This document shows, piece after piece, positions 48,975-61,475 of a stretch of DNA of 64,000 nt. Below the pieces are notes generated by a model. That model was not told the origin of the DNA, did no database searches, and worked only from the letters and a program-made list of their open reading frames with translations. The stretch covers positions 11,308,126-11,372,125 of the forward strand of contig CM076653.1 of the NCBI GenBank assembly GCA_038496675.1, written 5' to 3'. Made by a program: the position numbers and the translations under genes. The stretch's first letter is position 1. Each line of letters opens with the position of its first letter. Origin of the DNA: Rachycentron canadum. Taxonomy: Eukaryota; Chordata; Actinopteri; Carangiformes; Rachycentridae.

Positions 48975-49640
48975 AAATGATAACATTAGCATTGCTAACA
49001 TAACAGTGACAAAGTTAATATGCTGATACGTCAAATGTTTAAGGTCAAATATTTACCATTCTCACCATCTTCATTTAGCTCGTTATCGTGCTAACAATTG
49101 CACAAATTGCAAAGAACAAAAAAGGCAAATGATAGCGCTTAATCAAGGGATCATCAAAAGCCACTATAGTTCATCCCGTGGGGAACATGAATGTGCGTGT
49201 CAAATTAAACAGCAATTCACCCAATAGTTGTCAGAACCATGAATGCATCAACAGATGTTGAGATATTTTGACCCAGTGAATATTTTGACATGTCAGTGGT
49301 GCTAGTTTGAAAAGTGAGGGGATCACCGAAGTCACTAGAATTCATCCTCTGGGAACCATGCAAAATTTCATGGCAATGGCCAAAACAGCTCAGTTGGGAG
49401 AGCATTAGACCTGAAAGTCCCTGGTTTAATCCTGGGTTTCGCTGTTGAGGCCTCGTTGCCATAGTTGATGGTATAAATCAGCTTAGTCACTGAGGTTCAC
49501 CCTCTAGAGTTTTCTACAGATGTCTGTGGTGGCGGCAACATTAGCACCGCTGCTAATCTAAACTCTTAACTAGTGGGCTTCAACCTCTGGGGACCAGGAC
49601 TGTCTGCAAAACCCATCTCGACACGCCACCAGGGTGTGGG
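48975..49640 (+). repeat. teleost repeat R4 with nested tRNA-like relic
   Basis: Starts with GCTAACAT-type units, then has two diverged repeats of the module GGGGATCA-C-AA-GTCACTA, TTCATCCTCTGGGAACCATG and ATTTCATGGCAATGG (about 49150-49380). After a tRNA-like segment, related sequence (TCACTGAGGTTCACCCTCTAG) resumes near 49485. This module is abundant in fish genomes. No coding capacity. Confidence 0.65.
49379..49443 (+). pseudogene. tRNA-Phe-like relic lacking the anticodon arm
   Basis: AACAGCTCAGTTGGGAGAGC is nearly identical to the D-arm region of eukaryotic tRNA-Phe. CCCTGGTTTAATCCTGGG corresponds to its T arm, with the usual CG of the T loop decayed. The anticodon stem-loop, about 14 bases, is missing, so it cannot encode a working tRNA. 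It could be a tRNA pseudogene or the head of a tRNA-derived SINE. Confidence 0.65.
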
Positions 49641-51584
49641 AAGGAAATTTAAAGACGTCACTTTTGGCCTCACAGTCAATGATGAAAATAAACATTAGTT
49701 GTTTGTATATTTGTCTAAACTGATATAGCAGGCCAGCATCTGCATTTCATTAAATGTTCAATTTCAACAGTGTCCGAAACGATGCATGAACATGAAGTCG
49801 GCCGACAATAACAAAGATTGTTGAAGTCTCTTCCAGTGACAGAAAGACAGATGTGATCACTGCCTCGAGTTTAAAGCAGTTTGTTTAGTTTGTGTTCAAC
49901 AATGGTTTACATTATTTTCTACAATGCAATGTTTGCTCTCTGCAGTTCAACAAACAATATCTGCCTGAACAAACTCATCTGGTCTTTGAGCTGTTTTGTT
50001 TATAATTCACCTACAGAGGAAACAGTAAACAAGAAAAACAGGCAGATGTTTGCAATGAGATGACTGCACTGTCATGGTTTAAATAACGGCAGGAGCCCGG
50101 AGACCCTGAGGGCCTCAGCTGTGAGGAGACCTTCTCCTTGACCTTGTGTGGTTGTCCTTGGTCAAAGGCCTGAGAACAGACACTTATCTCTATTATTAAT
50201 CAGTCCGTGTGACACCGTGTTGTCAAACGCGACAGTTCTCTCAGGAACGCTTCTTCCCATCTATCTCACGCCTCTCAGGTTTCATTGGCAGAACCCGAGA
50301 CAGTTTCAGTCAACACCCATTTCCTCAAGTCAAACTGTTCAACGTGCATATTATGATTGGAGGATCAAGGGGCTTGTTGATCTGTTTGACTCCAACCTCC
50401 AACACAGTAGAAAATAAAAACAAAACACCAGGAAACAAGGACATTGGAGGAATGGTTACAGGAATAGTTAATGGAGTCTCTAAAATAAAATCATCACAAT
50501 AATCTTTCTAGCTGATGAAGCGAACATTCAAATGGAATATTTCAAGGTAATTTCTGACCAGGTTTGACAGCACTACTCTGTTGATGTGATGGCACAAGTG
50601 AGAATTTACATGACCAGAGGGATGAAGGCAATAATATGAGGAATTGTCCATTCAGATGCTAAACATATCATTTCAGTTTCACATTAGCCCTGTTTGCTGA
50701 ACAAAATAAAAACAGGCAGGAACAAGGTGACAAACCCTAACCCTTTCACAAGGGGAGTTCAGCTGGGGTCACAGGAAGTGATTTCAGAGTTAATCTCAAA
50801 AAAGCAGAAATGCACCACGTCGCACAATCGAGATCAAACAGAGCAGACAGCAGTTTCTCACACAGCGTCAGATAACCTATCACTGATTTATCAGAGGAAT
50901 CTGCTTTCAGTTAGCAGCAAAGACACTTGACAAACTGCATGCAGACCTAAATGCTTCACATTAATTAAACATGAATCGTGCGTGTTTAATTAGGATGTAG
51001 ATAAATACGACTTCGTGGCTTAAGTCAAATAAATATAAAGTCACAGTCCCATAGTCGGGGATCCAGTTTCTAAACAGTTCCGGCTCTAAGGTCTCAACAC
51101 TTGTTTCTGGTCATTAAATTTTAAAATAGTCAAACTGAAGAGGAGAAGGAGGAGTGACCTCACTCTCTTGTTAAGTGTGATATTGTCTTCCTGTGCCCTT
51201 GAACCTAGGTGTGTGTCAGTGTTTGTGTGGTCAGGTGGGCGGGGAGGTGGTATTGTATTGTTTACAGCCTGTTTCTGCTGTAGTAAGGAGTAAACAGTGA
51301 CAGTTTCCATTCTTGGTGTCAAGTAGGGGTTTGTTTTCTGTGCACGAGTTTCACAGAATATTCTGTTATTCTTAAACTGTGTTGGATAAAAGCCAAATGA
51401 GTGAATGTAAAATGTTGCGCAGCCCTGAGGCAGTTCATTGTGTTTCACTGCTCATTCATCCCATCAAACGTTCAGGGAGCACTGGTAAAGCATTTCAGCT
51501 TCCCTTCAAAAGGTGCCTCCAGTTTACAAGTGTCATGAAGTCTCATATCTGTATGGAAAATAAGAACCTAGGGCCAGATAGTTA
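49641..51584. other. no gene recognised
   Basis: Unique-looking sequence with short open frames. The overlapping frames of 89 and 97 codons at 50148-50502 (plus) have no motif I recognise. Confidence 0.4.
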
Positions 51585-51908
51585 GCTTAGCTTAGCACAA
51601 ACACTAGGGGACAAAACAAGCCTGACTCCGTCCAAAGGTAACAAAGTCCACCTGAAAGCACCTCTGAAGCCAACTGAGACTAAAAAAGGGAAGTTGGGCT
51701 TTAACAGTTTTATGGTGACTCACTACACCTGGATAAAAACAGCCAGACAACCCCCCCCCCCCATAAAACTACAACCTGTCCTCCTTACATGTTTGTGTTT
51801 GTACAAACAAACAAGATAGGTGGTGGTGGGAGGATTTTCTTACCTTTGAATAGAGCCAGGCTAGCTGTTTCCCCCTGCTCCCCCTTTATGCTAAGCTAGC
51901 TAACCCTT
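51585..51908. mobile_element. fold-back (MITE-like) element
   Basis: The left end, TTAGCTTAGCTTAGCACAAA through CCGTCCAAAGGTAAC, pairs with the inverted right end, ACCTTTGAATAGAGCC through CCTTTATGCTAAGCTAGCTAA, over about 60 imperfect bases. Between them lie a C-run and ACAAACAAACAAGATA. This structure is common in spiny-rayed fish and has no transposase frame. Divergence between the arms shows the copy is old. Confidence 0.75.
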
Positions 51909-53280
51909 GGCTCAAGAAGCTACTGTGAGGAAAACCAAACAAGCCAATATTGTTTTTTTTTAACGTCAACTTGATTTTCATTTCCAACCGAGATTTAACA
52001 CCTATCTGATGTTGGCCTTGTTTGTGTCCAACATCTTTATGAAGTTACACAGGACGTTCGATTCCTGCCTTGCAGCTCACATTCATTCAATCATCAAATG
52101 TAACCTTAGCTCACTGTTAAGACGAGCAAATACAGAAACGCAAACAACAGCTCCTGTACTTCAGATCAGATGACACACTGTATGACCTGCGACAAACATC
52201 CTGCATGTGTGCACATTTCAAGTGTTGTGTGTGGGCCCCTGTACACCTGGCAGCTCAAGTGATTTTTACAAGGACTTCATAAGTAAACAAGTCATAAACT
52301 ATAAACAAATTGTTAAATACACAAGTGAAATTAATTGATCAGGTGCCTCTGAAAGAACAAAAACCAAACTCAAACTCCCTCCACTGCAAAATCTGCATTA
52401 ATTCTTCAGGCAGCCCCACGAAATGAATTTAAAATCATTTGAGTTTTCCCATTAACAGAGGGTTTCATTATAAAAACATCATAATAACCAAGACAAACAC
52501 TAATCTAGGAAGCATGTCAATAATCTATTTAGTTAACTGATACTGATCCATCATAATTGTCTTACATACCCTGAGGATGATAATCCCACCACCCACACAG
52601 TCATTTCTCAGGGAGTTTGATCCCACACGTGCCCTATTGATCTGATTTACAGCCTGATAACGCCGCAGTTTCTTTTAGAAAAATAATCCCATATCAGATT
52701 TACGCCCAACGGCTTCCTGTTAATACCACACACACAGTGTTTGGCCTCACCTAACGTGAAAACACAAATGGAAACGCAGTTTGGGCTGATTTGTACATTT
52801 TGATTCAGTTCACGGAGGATAAATGAGCATTTGTTATGAAATACATGTAACTGGTAACTTTCTGTTCATACCTACACACTGTCGCTTGTGCGGATTCTAT
52901 TGTTCTGGTCCATTGACGGTAACACCTTTTGAAAGTATGAGGAAATTGCATTTATGAATCATTAACTCTTTTTCTACTAAGTGTAAACTTTAACCAATAA
53001 AAACAAATGGTCAATGTTATTTGTCTTGTGAAGCAGTCATCAAATGTTGCAGTCATTGTTGTTGATAACTTTTCAACTCCTATCAAAGTTGTTGTCATTT
53101 TTCTTTTTAGACTTCAGACCTTAAACAAACCTAGTAGGTTTTAATGTATTATCATAAACACCAATAAAGTGTTAAACTGTCTCATAATCTCTGCCTTTTG
53201 TCTATTGGTTCCTACTGCAACTCTAGGTCTCTAAAAATGGATCATGGATGAATTATATTTTATGAACAAATTGTTGGGGC
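51909..53280. other. no gene recognised
   Basis: AT-rich sequence without supported exons or repeats. Confidence 0.4.
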
Positions 53281-53539
53281 CTATTTTCATCAGCGGAGTA
53301 ATACACGTTTTATGCGCTATAGCATCACCGGAGAACTTCAAGGGAGACGGACTAAAAACTACAGAGTCCAGATGTTTTGGTAAATTACTGAGCTTTTCAT
53401 TACTGAGACGTGAGACATGATACTCTGGTGAGCTAAACTCTACGCATGTGGCAAAAAAGATCCATTTTTAGTCGCTGAGAGAGTGGACAGTGTGGAGCGA
53501 GCGGAAAACAGGTCTATGTTTGTTCCTACAGTTTATCAA

Positions 53540-53660
53540 CCACGTGCATCAAAGGCGCGGATGAGACTCCATCATTCGCAAAGTGGTGCACAGCGCGCCT
53601 ACATCGGCGCGCGCACAACACGCATACGCACAGTTACGCACAAGTAGAGTCAGTTGAAAA
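53540..53660. promoter_or_regulatory. CpG-rich patch, possible promoter
   Basis: A sharp local rise in CpG (CACGTG, GGCGCGGATG, GCGCGCC, CGGCGCGCGCAC) in otherwise CpG-poor DNA. About 60 bases before it, GGAAAACAG precedes a GTCTATG donor-like site on the plus strand. The orientation cannot be decided and no coding exon is attached. Confidence 0.3.
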
Positions 53661-55484
53661 TATGCTTCAGAGAATACAGCTCATTCCAGGTCGGAGCTTC
53701 TTTGTGACATAATGAACCAAAGTTTTATTCCCATTTCTAATCATGTCCTATAAAAGATGTCTAGCATCATAAAAACCAACACTGTAAATAACGCAGTTAA
53801 CATTTCCTTTGTGTTTTCAATTATTAGCCTATTTGACTTGTGTAAAAGTGTCACAGCATTGTGTTCAGAAGATAAAGGTAATTAAGATAAGGTTTTAAAA
53901 TGTTTGAATAAAATGTTTCAAAAGTTAAAATATTGAGAAATGTTGGGCTCTTTTCATGTTCTCTAAAACCCCTGTTTGACATCATTTCCAGTAGCAGGAA
54001 GTGGCTTTGACTTAAAAAATAAATAACATTGTGTGTTCACAGAAATGGAGGAACAAGCTCATTGAAGTGTAAAATAAATTTAGGCAAGAGGAATAAGATA
54101 TAGCTGATCTATTGTGCAGTAAATACATTGTTGGTTTTGGTCTTTACGTGACATTTGTATACAACAAAGATTATTGTGATCCTCTTCCTTAGAGGTGTTG
54201 CTCAGGTGAAATTCAAAGGCTATTTATGGACACATCTGACCTTTTTCCTGGTTCAAATGAACTTTGATTGAATTCTAGTAAAGAAGGATTTAGAGTCTTA
54301 AAACACTAGATTAAAGCAGATGGTACAAAATATCGCAAATATTTAGGATCATTCTAAAATCCATTTGATCAGCGTTCATGGCAGAATTTGAGAGGATTAT
54401 CTTTTCACATAGTAACACATTTAGCAACCTTTTCTTTGTCTCTGAGAAATGGCAGACCATCAACACAGGGATCAACTCTTTACCAAACAGCTTTCTTTCT
54501 GGTAATATGAAGGGGACAGGTTAAAGCTGGCAGGCCTCTTTGTCTCTTTGGTTATCTGTAGAGCGCTTATTTTGTCTGTGCTGTAATCCTTCCAATCGGC
54601 ATCCATGGGGGAGGATGAAAGACTTCAGCCCTGACCCAAATTCACAGAAAGACAAAACAATAGCAAAGCTTACAGAAAAGCCCCTAATTATGGTTTTTTT
54701 TTTTAAAGGTGTGTAGGTGTACTCTGCGTGGCATGCAACAGGGGAACCACTAAAACCAGTAATTTCATCTCCTTAGTAAAACATTTATCAGAGCCAGTAA
54801 CAACAACGGGAACAAGACCATATTCATTGTCTTGAGATTACACGTACACAGCTAGAACAGTTTGTGCCCAGTGTGAAATGTACTGTGTCGGTATCTGCAG
54901 CAGCAGGATAACATCTGGGCATGGACGTGTTTTTCCTACTCGCTACCTATTTCTGAGATGCCCCGAGGCATTCGATTCCCCAACAGGCTGCTCAGAGGCC
55001 TAAAGTTTACGTCAAGTAAGGTTTTAGAAAGGTTTGGAGGGTTTCAAATCTTCTGATCTGAGGAGTCATAGATTTCTCAGTGTTCAAAAAGATGTGACCT
55101 GTAAATTGAGCTTGTACTGAAAATCTGATTCCAACCAACTATACAAACCCTCTGTGTTAGAAAGAGACAGGTACTGACGTCAAGTAAGATAATACTATGC
55201 TGACAAATGTGATCTGAGGGAAAAATCACAATGTGGACTGACTCTCAATTCACATTTTTTTCTCATGAGATTAGAGCAGCAGGATTTGGTGGAATTATTT
55301 GATTGTACTTTAACCACCAAAACTTCAGGGGATTAAAGTTAACCTCAGTCCAATAAACAAGCTTCCTGTCTGTACCTTTGTCCCTTTGACTGGTGAAAAT
55401 AAGTTGCATTAAAGCAGAAATACGACAATTTCAGATGGGGTGTGTGTGAGGAAAAGATTTGCCTACAGCTGATAATTTTCCTCA
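53661..55484. other. no gene recognised
   Basis: Mostly AT-rich. A plus-strand frame at about 54901-55015 is open for 38 codons between AG and GTAAGG, but has no family resemblance or partner exon. Confidence 0.4.
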
Positions 55485-55615
55485 GGGGATGTCAAGATGG
55501 TGGAGGCAGTGTGATGCTTTGGACAGTGTCCTGCTGGAAAACCTTGGGTCCATTCATGTGGATGTTACTTTGACACGTCCCACCTCCCTAAACATGGTTC
55601 AGACCAACGTCTATG
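55485..55615 (+). mobile_element. Tc1/mariner-like transposase C-terminal fragment
   Basis: The plus strand reads DGGGSVMLWTVSCWKTLGP, the well-known GGGSVM.WG motif around the second catalytic aspartate region of Tc1-like transposases. The frame is then lost. Only about 40 residues are recognisable. Confidence 0.75.
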
Positions 55616-58600
55616 TTTATCTATTTTAGCTGTAATCTAGGTCTAAATGTTAAATTTGGAGCTCAAACATTCTGTATGTAAATAAATGTTGCTCTGTGTG
55701 TGACCCTCTACGTATAATCACATCCAAAAACAACCTTTTATGACTGATAATGGGTACTTTTGTTTACAAAAATGTATTTCCTTGCGGTTAATAAGTGTGA
55801 ACTTAAAAAAGAAAAACAAATGGGAACCAATGGCATAAAGTCCACTTTCAAGCCCAGTTCAAATCACACAAAAAGTGGAGCTGTGATCGTACCACATTAA
55901 AACAAAGTCATCTTCCATGTTCACTCTTGCTTCTCCTTTCCTTGTTCATAATGTGGTTTAGCATCTTTCATCTGAATTATATCACTGGAAACAAATCTAT
56001 GAGGAGAGGTCACAGGACTGAGGCTAAAAACAAGTCTAAAGGGAAAATCCTTTCAACAGCTTCATGTGACTGTGATTAGATCAGGTGAAGAATTAAGTTA
56101 ATCTTTGGACAAAGTTTGTCCCTCTTAAAGGTGATGAATGAAGCAGCTCAATAAAGACAATGGCTTTATGACTTAAATAAAAACTGTATCCAGGTTCAAG
56201 GTTAAACCTTAAAGTATTTCTCCTACTCACTGTGTTTGTATTTGAAAACAAAATGCTTGGCTTTTGACAAATATACAGTAATATAAAATATTGAAAATGC
56301 ATTTGATTTGAATCTTGTCAAATACGCTTAATTTTGGATATTTGGAGTTAAATTTAAGATGAGAACATGGCTTCTTTTTTGTCATTTTCTATTTGTTTTT
56401 CCCAACTGTTTCGGTTGCATTTTGGTTTCCCCAAATATGGGGAACGTGTCAGGAAACCACCTGCAAGTCCTTCGCGCTGATATGTTTTTGTATGTGACTG
56501 TGCAAAAAAAAAAAAAAAAAAATCAGGGGGAAAACAACAGACATTACCCAATAAACAGTATCTAATAGACCAACTGAGAAGTGCCAAGGAGTTTTCCCTC
56601 GCCACTGTTGCCAAAGAGCTTGCTCATTGGGTTTCTTTCTATAATATTGATAGGTCTTGGCTTTAACACGTAATGTGCCTTAAGATAATGGGTCTCATGA
56701 TTTGGCACTATACAAAGAATAAAGTAGTTTTTCTGACCTAGCAGTGAAAGGCCACAGTACTACTAAGAACTAAGGCACGTTCTTACTTATGCTTCGTCCT
56801 CCTTTGAAGGATGACGAATGTCAGACACTAGCTAGTCTGGTTCTATACTTCTGAATTTCTTTCAGCAAGGGCTGTTGGATAAAATGAGACAATCGGAGCT
56901 CACAAGATAAAGAAGGGACCAGAATCAGAATAGACTCTATACAAAGGTTGGAGAGGGGCTAAATGCCTTCGTGACTACGACACAGGATCGAGGGTTACTC
57001 GGGGCATGTAGCTTCAGTTACTCGCGAGACAATGAAATATGATCCAGGAAGTCCAGTTTGTGTAACAGATCGCATGGTAAACAAGACAAACGGCGCATTC
57101 CCATGATAAAGAAACCCACCACATACAATTGGCCACTGCAGGGTCTTGATGGATAATCCTGTCCTGTTGTGTTGTTTAACGTCACAGACTCAGAGATTGC
57201 GATGTATTGCCATTGCCAAGACCCCCCTCCTTATACCCACTTTACTTGTTTACACTGAACCCAACAAACCCAATACATTACTGCCCAAGTATGTGATTTT
57301 AGCCCCCTGGCGTTCTGGAAGGTGTGACGTGTAACACAACACTGGCTTAGAGGTGGATCAATAATGTCCCCCGAGCTTTCATTCAAAGTGGCGAGGTGCA
57401 ATCAAGGCACAACACGTCTGGGTAAAACAGATCATTGTTAGTATATGAGTCTTCCCTAAAGCAATGATTCTTGCCTGGTCACCAAGAATTTGTGGTTTTC
57501 TTTGAGTTGTAAATTCTGGCTCAGCATTGGTTCACTTCCAAAGAATGTTTTTTTTTTTCTCTCTCTTTCTTTTTGCTTTTTTGCTGACCAGATGCCAACC
57601 CCAGCTTCAAATGAAGCCAAAGAAGAAAAGGTGTCTATAATTATCTGCTTTCGATGAGGTCATCACTTGAACTTCTCAAGTGGAGCCCAGCGAGAACGAG
57701 GATTTCAACACACTCGTCCATTCAGCAAGTGCTGAGCCAAAGAGCATGTGATCCAAAGATGCATGACTTCTCGTTTGCTGTGGCGAAACAATAATCGATC
57801 ATATGAATTTCGTGCAGCCACATGCTGAGTCTCTCCGGATGACTACATGAACGGATGACTATCAGCAGCACTGTTGGGTTTTTTTTTTTTTTTGGTGCAA
57901 AAACAGTCCCTCTCTTTCAGCTGGGGTCAATGGCCTTTGAACCACCACTGAGCTCTACAGATATTTGAATGTAGGAATGTCTGAGGCCGCAGACGTCAAC
58001 AAACCACCATCAATGCTCGGCAAACATGCAGTCTGCAAACAAAGGGGCTGACACGCTGTAACTGACACTGACCATCTGACCCTCCACCCACCTGATGGCT
58101 TATCCAGACATAATGGCATCACACCTTGGAGCACTCAGGTCAAACAAGCCCAGACGTGTTACAGTTTGACTCCCCTCAATAACAGAAGTCAATGTGAAGA
58201 GACGGCTTGCAGCTAAGTCATGACGCTTCTGCAAACACTGTGCAGGAGGCAACAGAGAAAATGCATCATCTGTTACAGATCATATGGGCTCAGTATATGG
58301 TTCAAAGGAAGCGGTTGACCTACTTCTCATGTGTCACCCAGTTTCATTGTTAAGGAACTGTGTCACCAACAATGTCCTGCATATCATATATAACTTTTTT
58401 TCATCTTCTAGTATATTTTCTATTTAATGCTATTGGTTTCTGAGATGCACAAAACTTAACTTAATATAGCTTTATAGAATAGTCTGTGGTAATTAACAAA
58501 TTAAGTCTCTTATGATTTAAAAGCTCACAATGTCCTGAAAAGGTTAGAATTAGTAACCCTGCTGGTTTGAGATGTGATGTGTAGAATCATTTTGAAGCTT

Positions 58601-58956
58601 GAATTATGTGGTTGCTACATTGAGGGCAGACTGGGGTCGGTTGAAACACTTCTGCAACACAGCTTCTAAGTAACTGAGGCTATTTTGACTTTGCATCAGA
58701 TCAACCAAACATTTCTATATATATATATATATATATATATCATCTTATATCTGTCTGATAATTACCTATACCTTTTAAAGATGATGAAGTATCGCATAAT
58801 AGTTCACAATATTTCTATGAAGGGATGTATTCAGATGGTGCAACTGTTGCAACCCAGGGGACAGTTTCGACACAGATCAGAGGCAGTTGCAACATTAAAA
58901 ATACATGAAATTTCACCAATTACTTTTTGCTTATCGTCTCATTAAGCATAGCATTC
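55616..58956. other. no gene recognised; (TA)n at 58716-58740
   Basis: Long AT-rich stretch with poly-A and poly-T runs and a (TA)n array of about 12 units at 58716-58740. The part from about 57560 to 58300 is less repetitive and could hold conserved non-coding sequence, but nothing in it can be named. Confidence 0.4.
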
Positions 58957-58989
58957 TAACATAATACTTGTTTTACAAGTATTATGTTA
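58957..58989. repeat. 15-bp perfect inverted repeat
   Basis: TAACATAATACTTGT and its exact complement are separated by TTT, within very AT-rich sequence. Confidence 0.8.
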
Positions 58990-60694
58990 TTGTATATATT
59001 ATATATTGTACTGTTTTACAATTTAGTTATATATTATTTATTTATTTAGTAATATTTGTCAAAGAGCCTCTTTTGAGGCCTGTTTTGCATCAAACATGTT
59101 TGAGTCAAAAATAGGCCCAGTTTCTCTTTTGTTGCTCATGATAAACAAAACAGGCAAATATATGACAAGGCCACGATAGGCTAACAAAGTAATTCTCAAA
59201 ATAACCCGTTTCTATTCTCGTGTATTAAAATGACAAATTTTGCATATGCCGTTTACCCCAAAAATGTTTAATTGTATTTATATTCATTATAATTAAGTCT
59301 ATCAGTCAATCCCTTGTTTTCATTCTTTTACCGTCTGTTGTAGTGTCCTTGAAATAAATAAACTATTATTTATTAATAATTATTGTTGCAGATCTTGAGC
59401 TGCTTTGCTGGATGACAGCAGCTGACCTTGACTCAATAACCATAACTTTACCGTGTCACTTACTGAGAAAAAAACATATTTAAAGCAGGAAATGAGAACC
59501 TATTTATTTCAACTGTAATAACCAGGTTACTGTAAGAACTGTGGTCACACGCAGCTCGTCAATAATCCAGTTTTATCCAAATGCAGATTTGGGGTGGGGG
59601 GTGGGGAGGGTCAGGAGGGTTAACTTTCATTTTTGTACAAAAGTGTCTGACTCTTACTACTAGAGTCTGGTTCAACTTTTTAATTTTAGTTTCAGTTTTA
59701 TTCTGATGTTCCACTTGCTGCTAGAGGCCATGACTTCCTTTGATCCCACCAGACAGTGGAACACCGTTACATAATATAACATTTCTCATCTCTGTGGTCT
59801 GCGTTGTGCACATGCCAATATAGAAAAACACCGTCAGGACCTGTATTAAGACTTTGCATGTACAACGAAATGCAGAAATCCAGCTGTGCTCGGATTCTTT
59901 TACTCACTTACCAAGTCCACGGGCATGGCAGGCATCAAACCCCGAGGGGGCTACTAAAGCCCCAGGTTCACTGCATGTCAGTTGGTTTTGGTCATTTAGA
60001 TATTTGTAATTGTTTTTTTTTTTTTTTTTTGTACATACACCATGAAAACACTATGAGCTAAGGCTCAAATGACACGTAAGCACTGAACACAAATTAAGTG
60101 TCGTCATCAATGAAGTATTGATCTTCTGAAAACTGGAATAATAAGTGCAAGGACGAATTAAATGGAAGAATGAAGAGGAAAAAGACTGGCATGTTAAGGC
60201 TTGATGGAACAGAGAAATAACGCGCGTGCCAGTTTAGGAGTGCCATGTATACACTGCTCAGGCCGGGTGTTTATTCTTAGAGCAAATGTCCTGCTACTTC
60301 CTTCCCTGTCTGTAATAAACCAGGAATTTTGCTGGGAACATTACGCCCTCTTCCAGAGAGAACACTAGCCTTGAAACTAAACAGCTCTTTCCCCTGTGGA
60401 TAAAACAAAACACGGAAAGACTCCAGTGACCTAACGGCGGGTCAATGACCTGTGTTAGAGCACACAGTGTGCTGAGAAAGAGGCGGTTACAACAACTTCT
60501 GCTTTGACACGTAGATGCTGTCTCACAGCAGCTACAGTGACTTGGCAAAGGAGAATGCTGCAGGATAGTCACACATAAATATTCATAAACACCATTACAC
60601 ACCCAGACAGAATACGCACACTTCAAGTTATGTAAAGTTTTCTGAAACTATTGCATTGCATTACAAAGTGGTGAAGTCCAACATCTGCAGAGCT
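58990..60694. other. no gene recognised
   Basis: AT-rich. On the minus strand near 59912-59935 a short ATG-led frame (MPAMPVDL) runs into a strong GTAAGTGAG donor, but no further exon can be tied to it convincingly. Confidence 0.35.
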
Positions 60695-60880
60695 GAAATG
60701 ATTAGTCCCTTTATCAACCAGAGGAAAATCCATCAGTAGCAACTATTGATCGACTCACTTTTTTTTCACAGCTCAAACCTTTCAGCTGCTGTGCTTTGTT
60801 TATAGTCTATAGTTATATTGAGGACTTTCGCTTTGCAGTTCGGACATAAATAGTGTCCATCAGTTTCTCAATCAATAATC
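60695..60880 (+). repeat. AT-rich repeat family R6, copy 2
   Basis: Begins GAGCTGAAATGATTAGT, followed by ATCAA-rich sequence, CAGCTGCTGTGCTTTG and a T-rich end. The opening matches 48825-48845. The pattern is familiar from fish interspersed repeats. Confidence 0.5.
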
Positions 60881-61435
60881 AAAAAAAATCTGCAGATATA
60901 CGGACAACGAAACACTTTTGGGGGAAATTCTGGGATCTAGTGTTGCTGAAGTTCACGCGACAACATGGATTTCATGCACACTGACGTAGCTTTGGTCATA
61001 AGCCCATGAATAATAATCCATGGACGGGTTATATTGATTATATAATAAAATCTCTGGGTTGAATCCTAAACTTACACAGCTACACGGCAAAGTGGTTTGT
61101 TGTGCTTTGCATATTTTTGCACACTGGACCATGATACATACAAGTTATTTAAAACAGCACAAAGCCCAGTCAGCGTGTAGCTAATGCTTCACATCCAATG
61201 AGGAAAGTGTGTGATATTTCTTAAAAGGATGGACAGTGATGAATCTGGAATAAATTCTCTTTTAATTTAGCTCTGGAACTTTTCACTATTAGTTAATTAT
61301 TGCTTTATAAAATGTCCAAAAGGTCCAAAAACGTTCCACCAACCAAAGCTCAAGGAGATCTCTGACATGACAGTGGCTTTTTCGACCAACAGCTAAGCAA
61401 GCAAATCGAATCATCCACAAAGCTAAAACTAGCAA

Positions 61436-61475
61436 ACACTTCAGTAGTGTTGTCAGCACAACACTACTGAAGTGT
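61436..61475. repeat. 18-bp perfect hairpin
   Basis: ACACTTCAGTAGTGTTGT (61436-61453) is followed, after the four bases CAGC, by its exact complement at 61458-61475. There are no mismatches. It is shorter than a usual microRNA precursor. Confidence 0.9.

Noticed and set aside
54901..55015. Plus-strand 38-codon frame between AG and GTAAGG
   Set aside because: Splice-like edges only. No recognisable protein and no partner exon on either side.
59912..59935. ATG-led mini-exon with a strong donor, tentatively chained 59912 to 28541 to 23953
   Set aside because: The phases agree and would give a short acidic-tailed protein, but the chain spans two large introns with no supporting conservation, an in-frame stop lies just upstream, and phase agreement alone is weak evidence.
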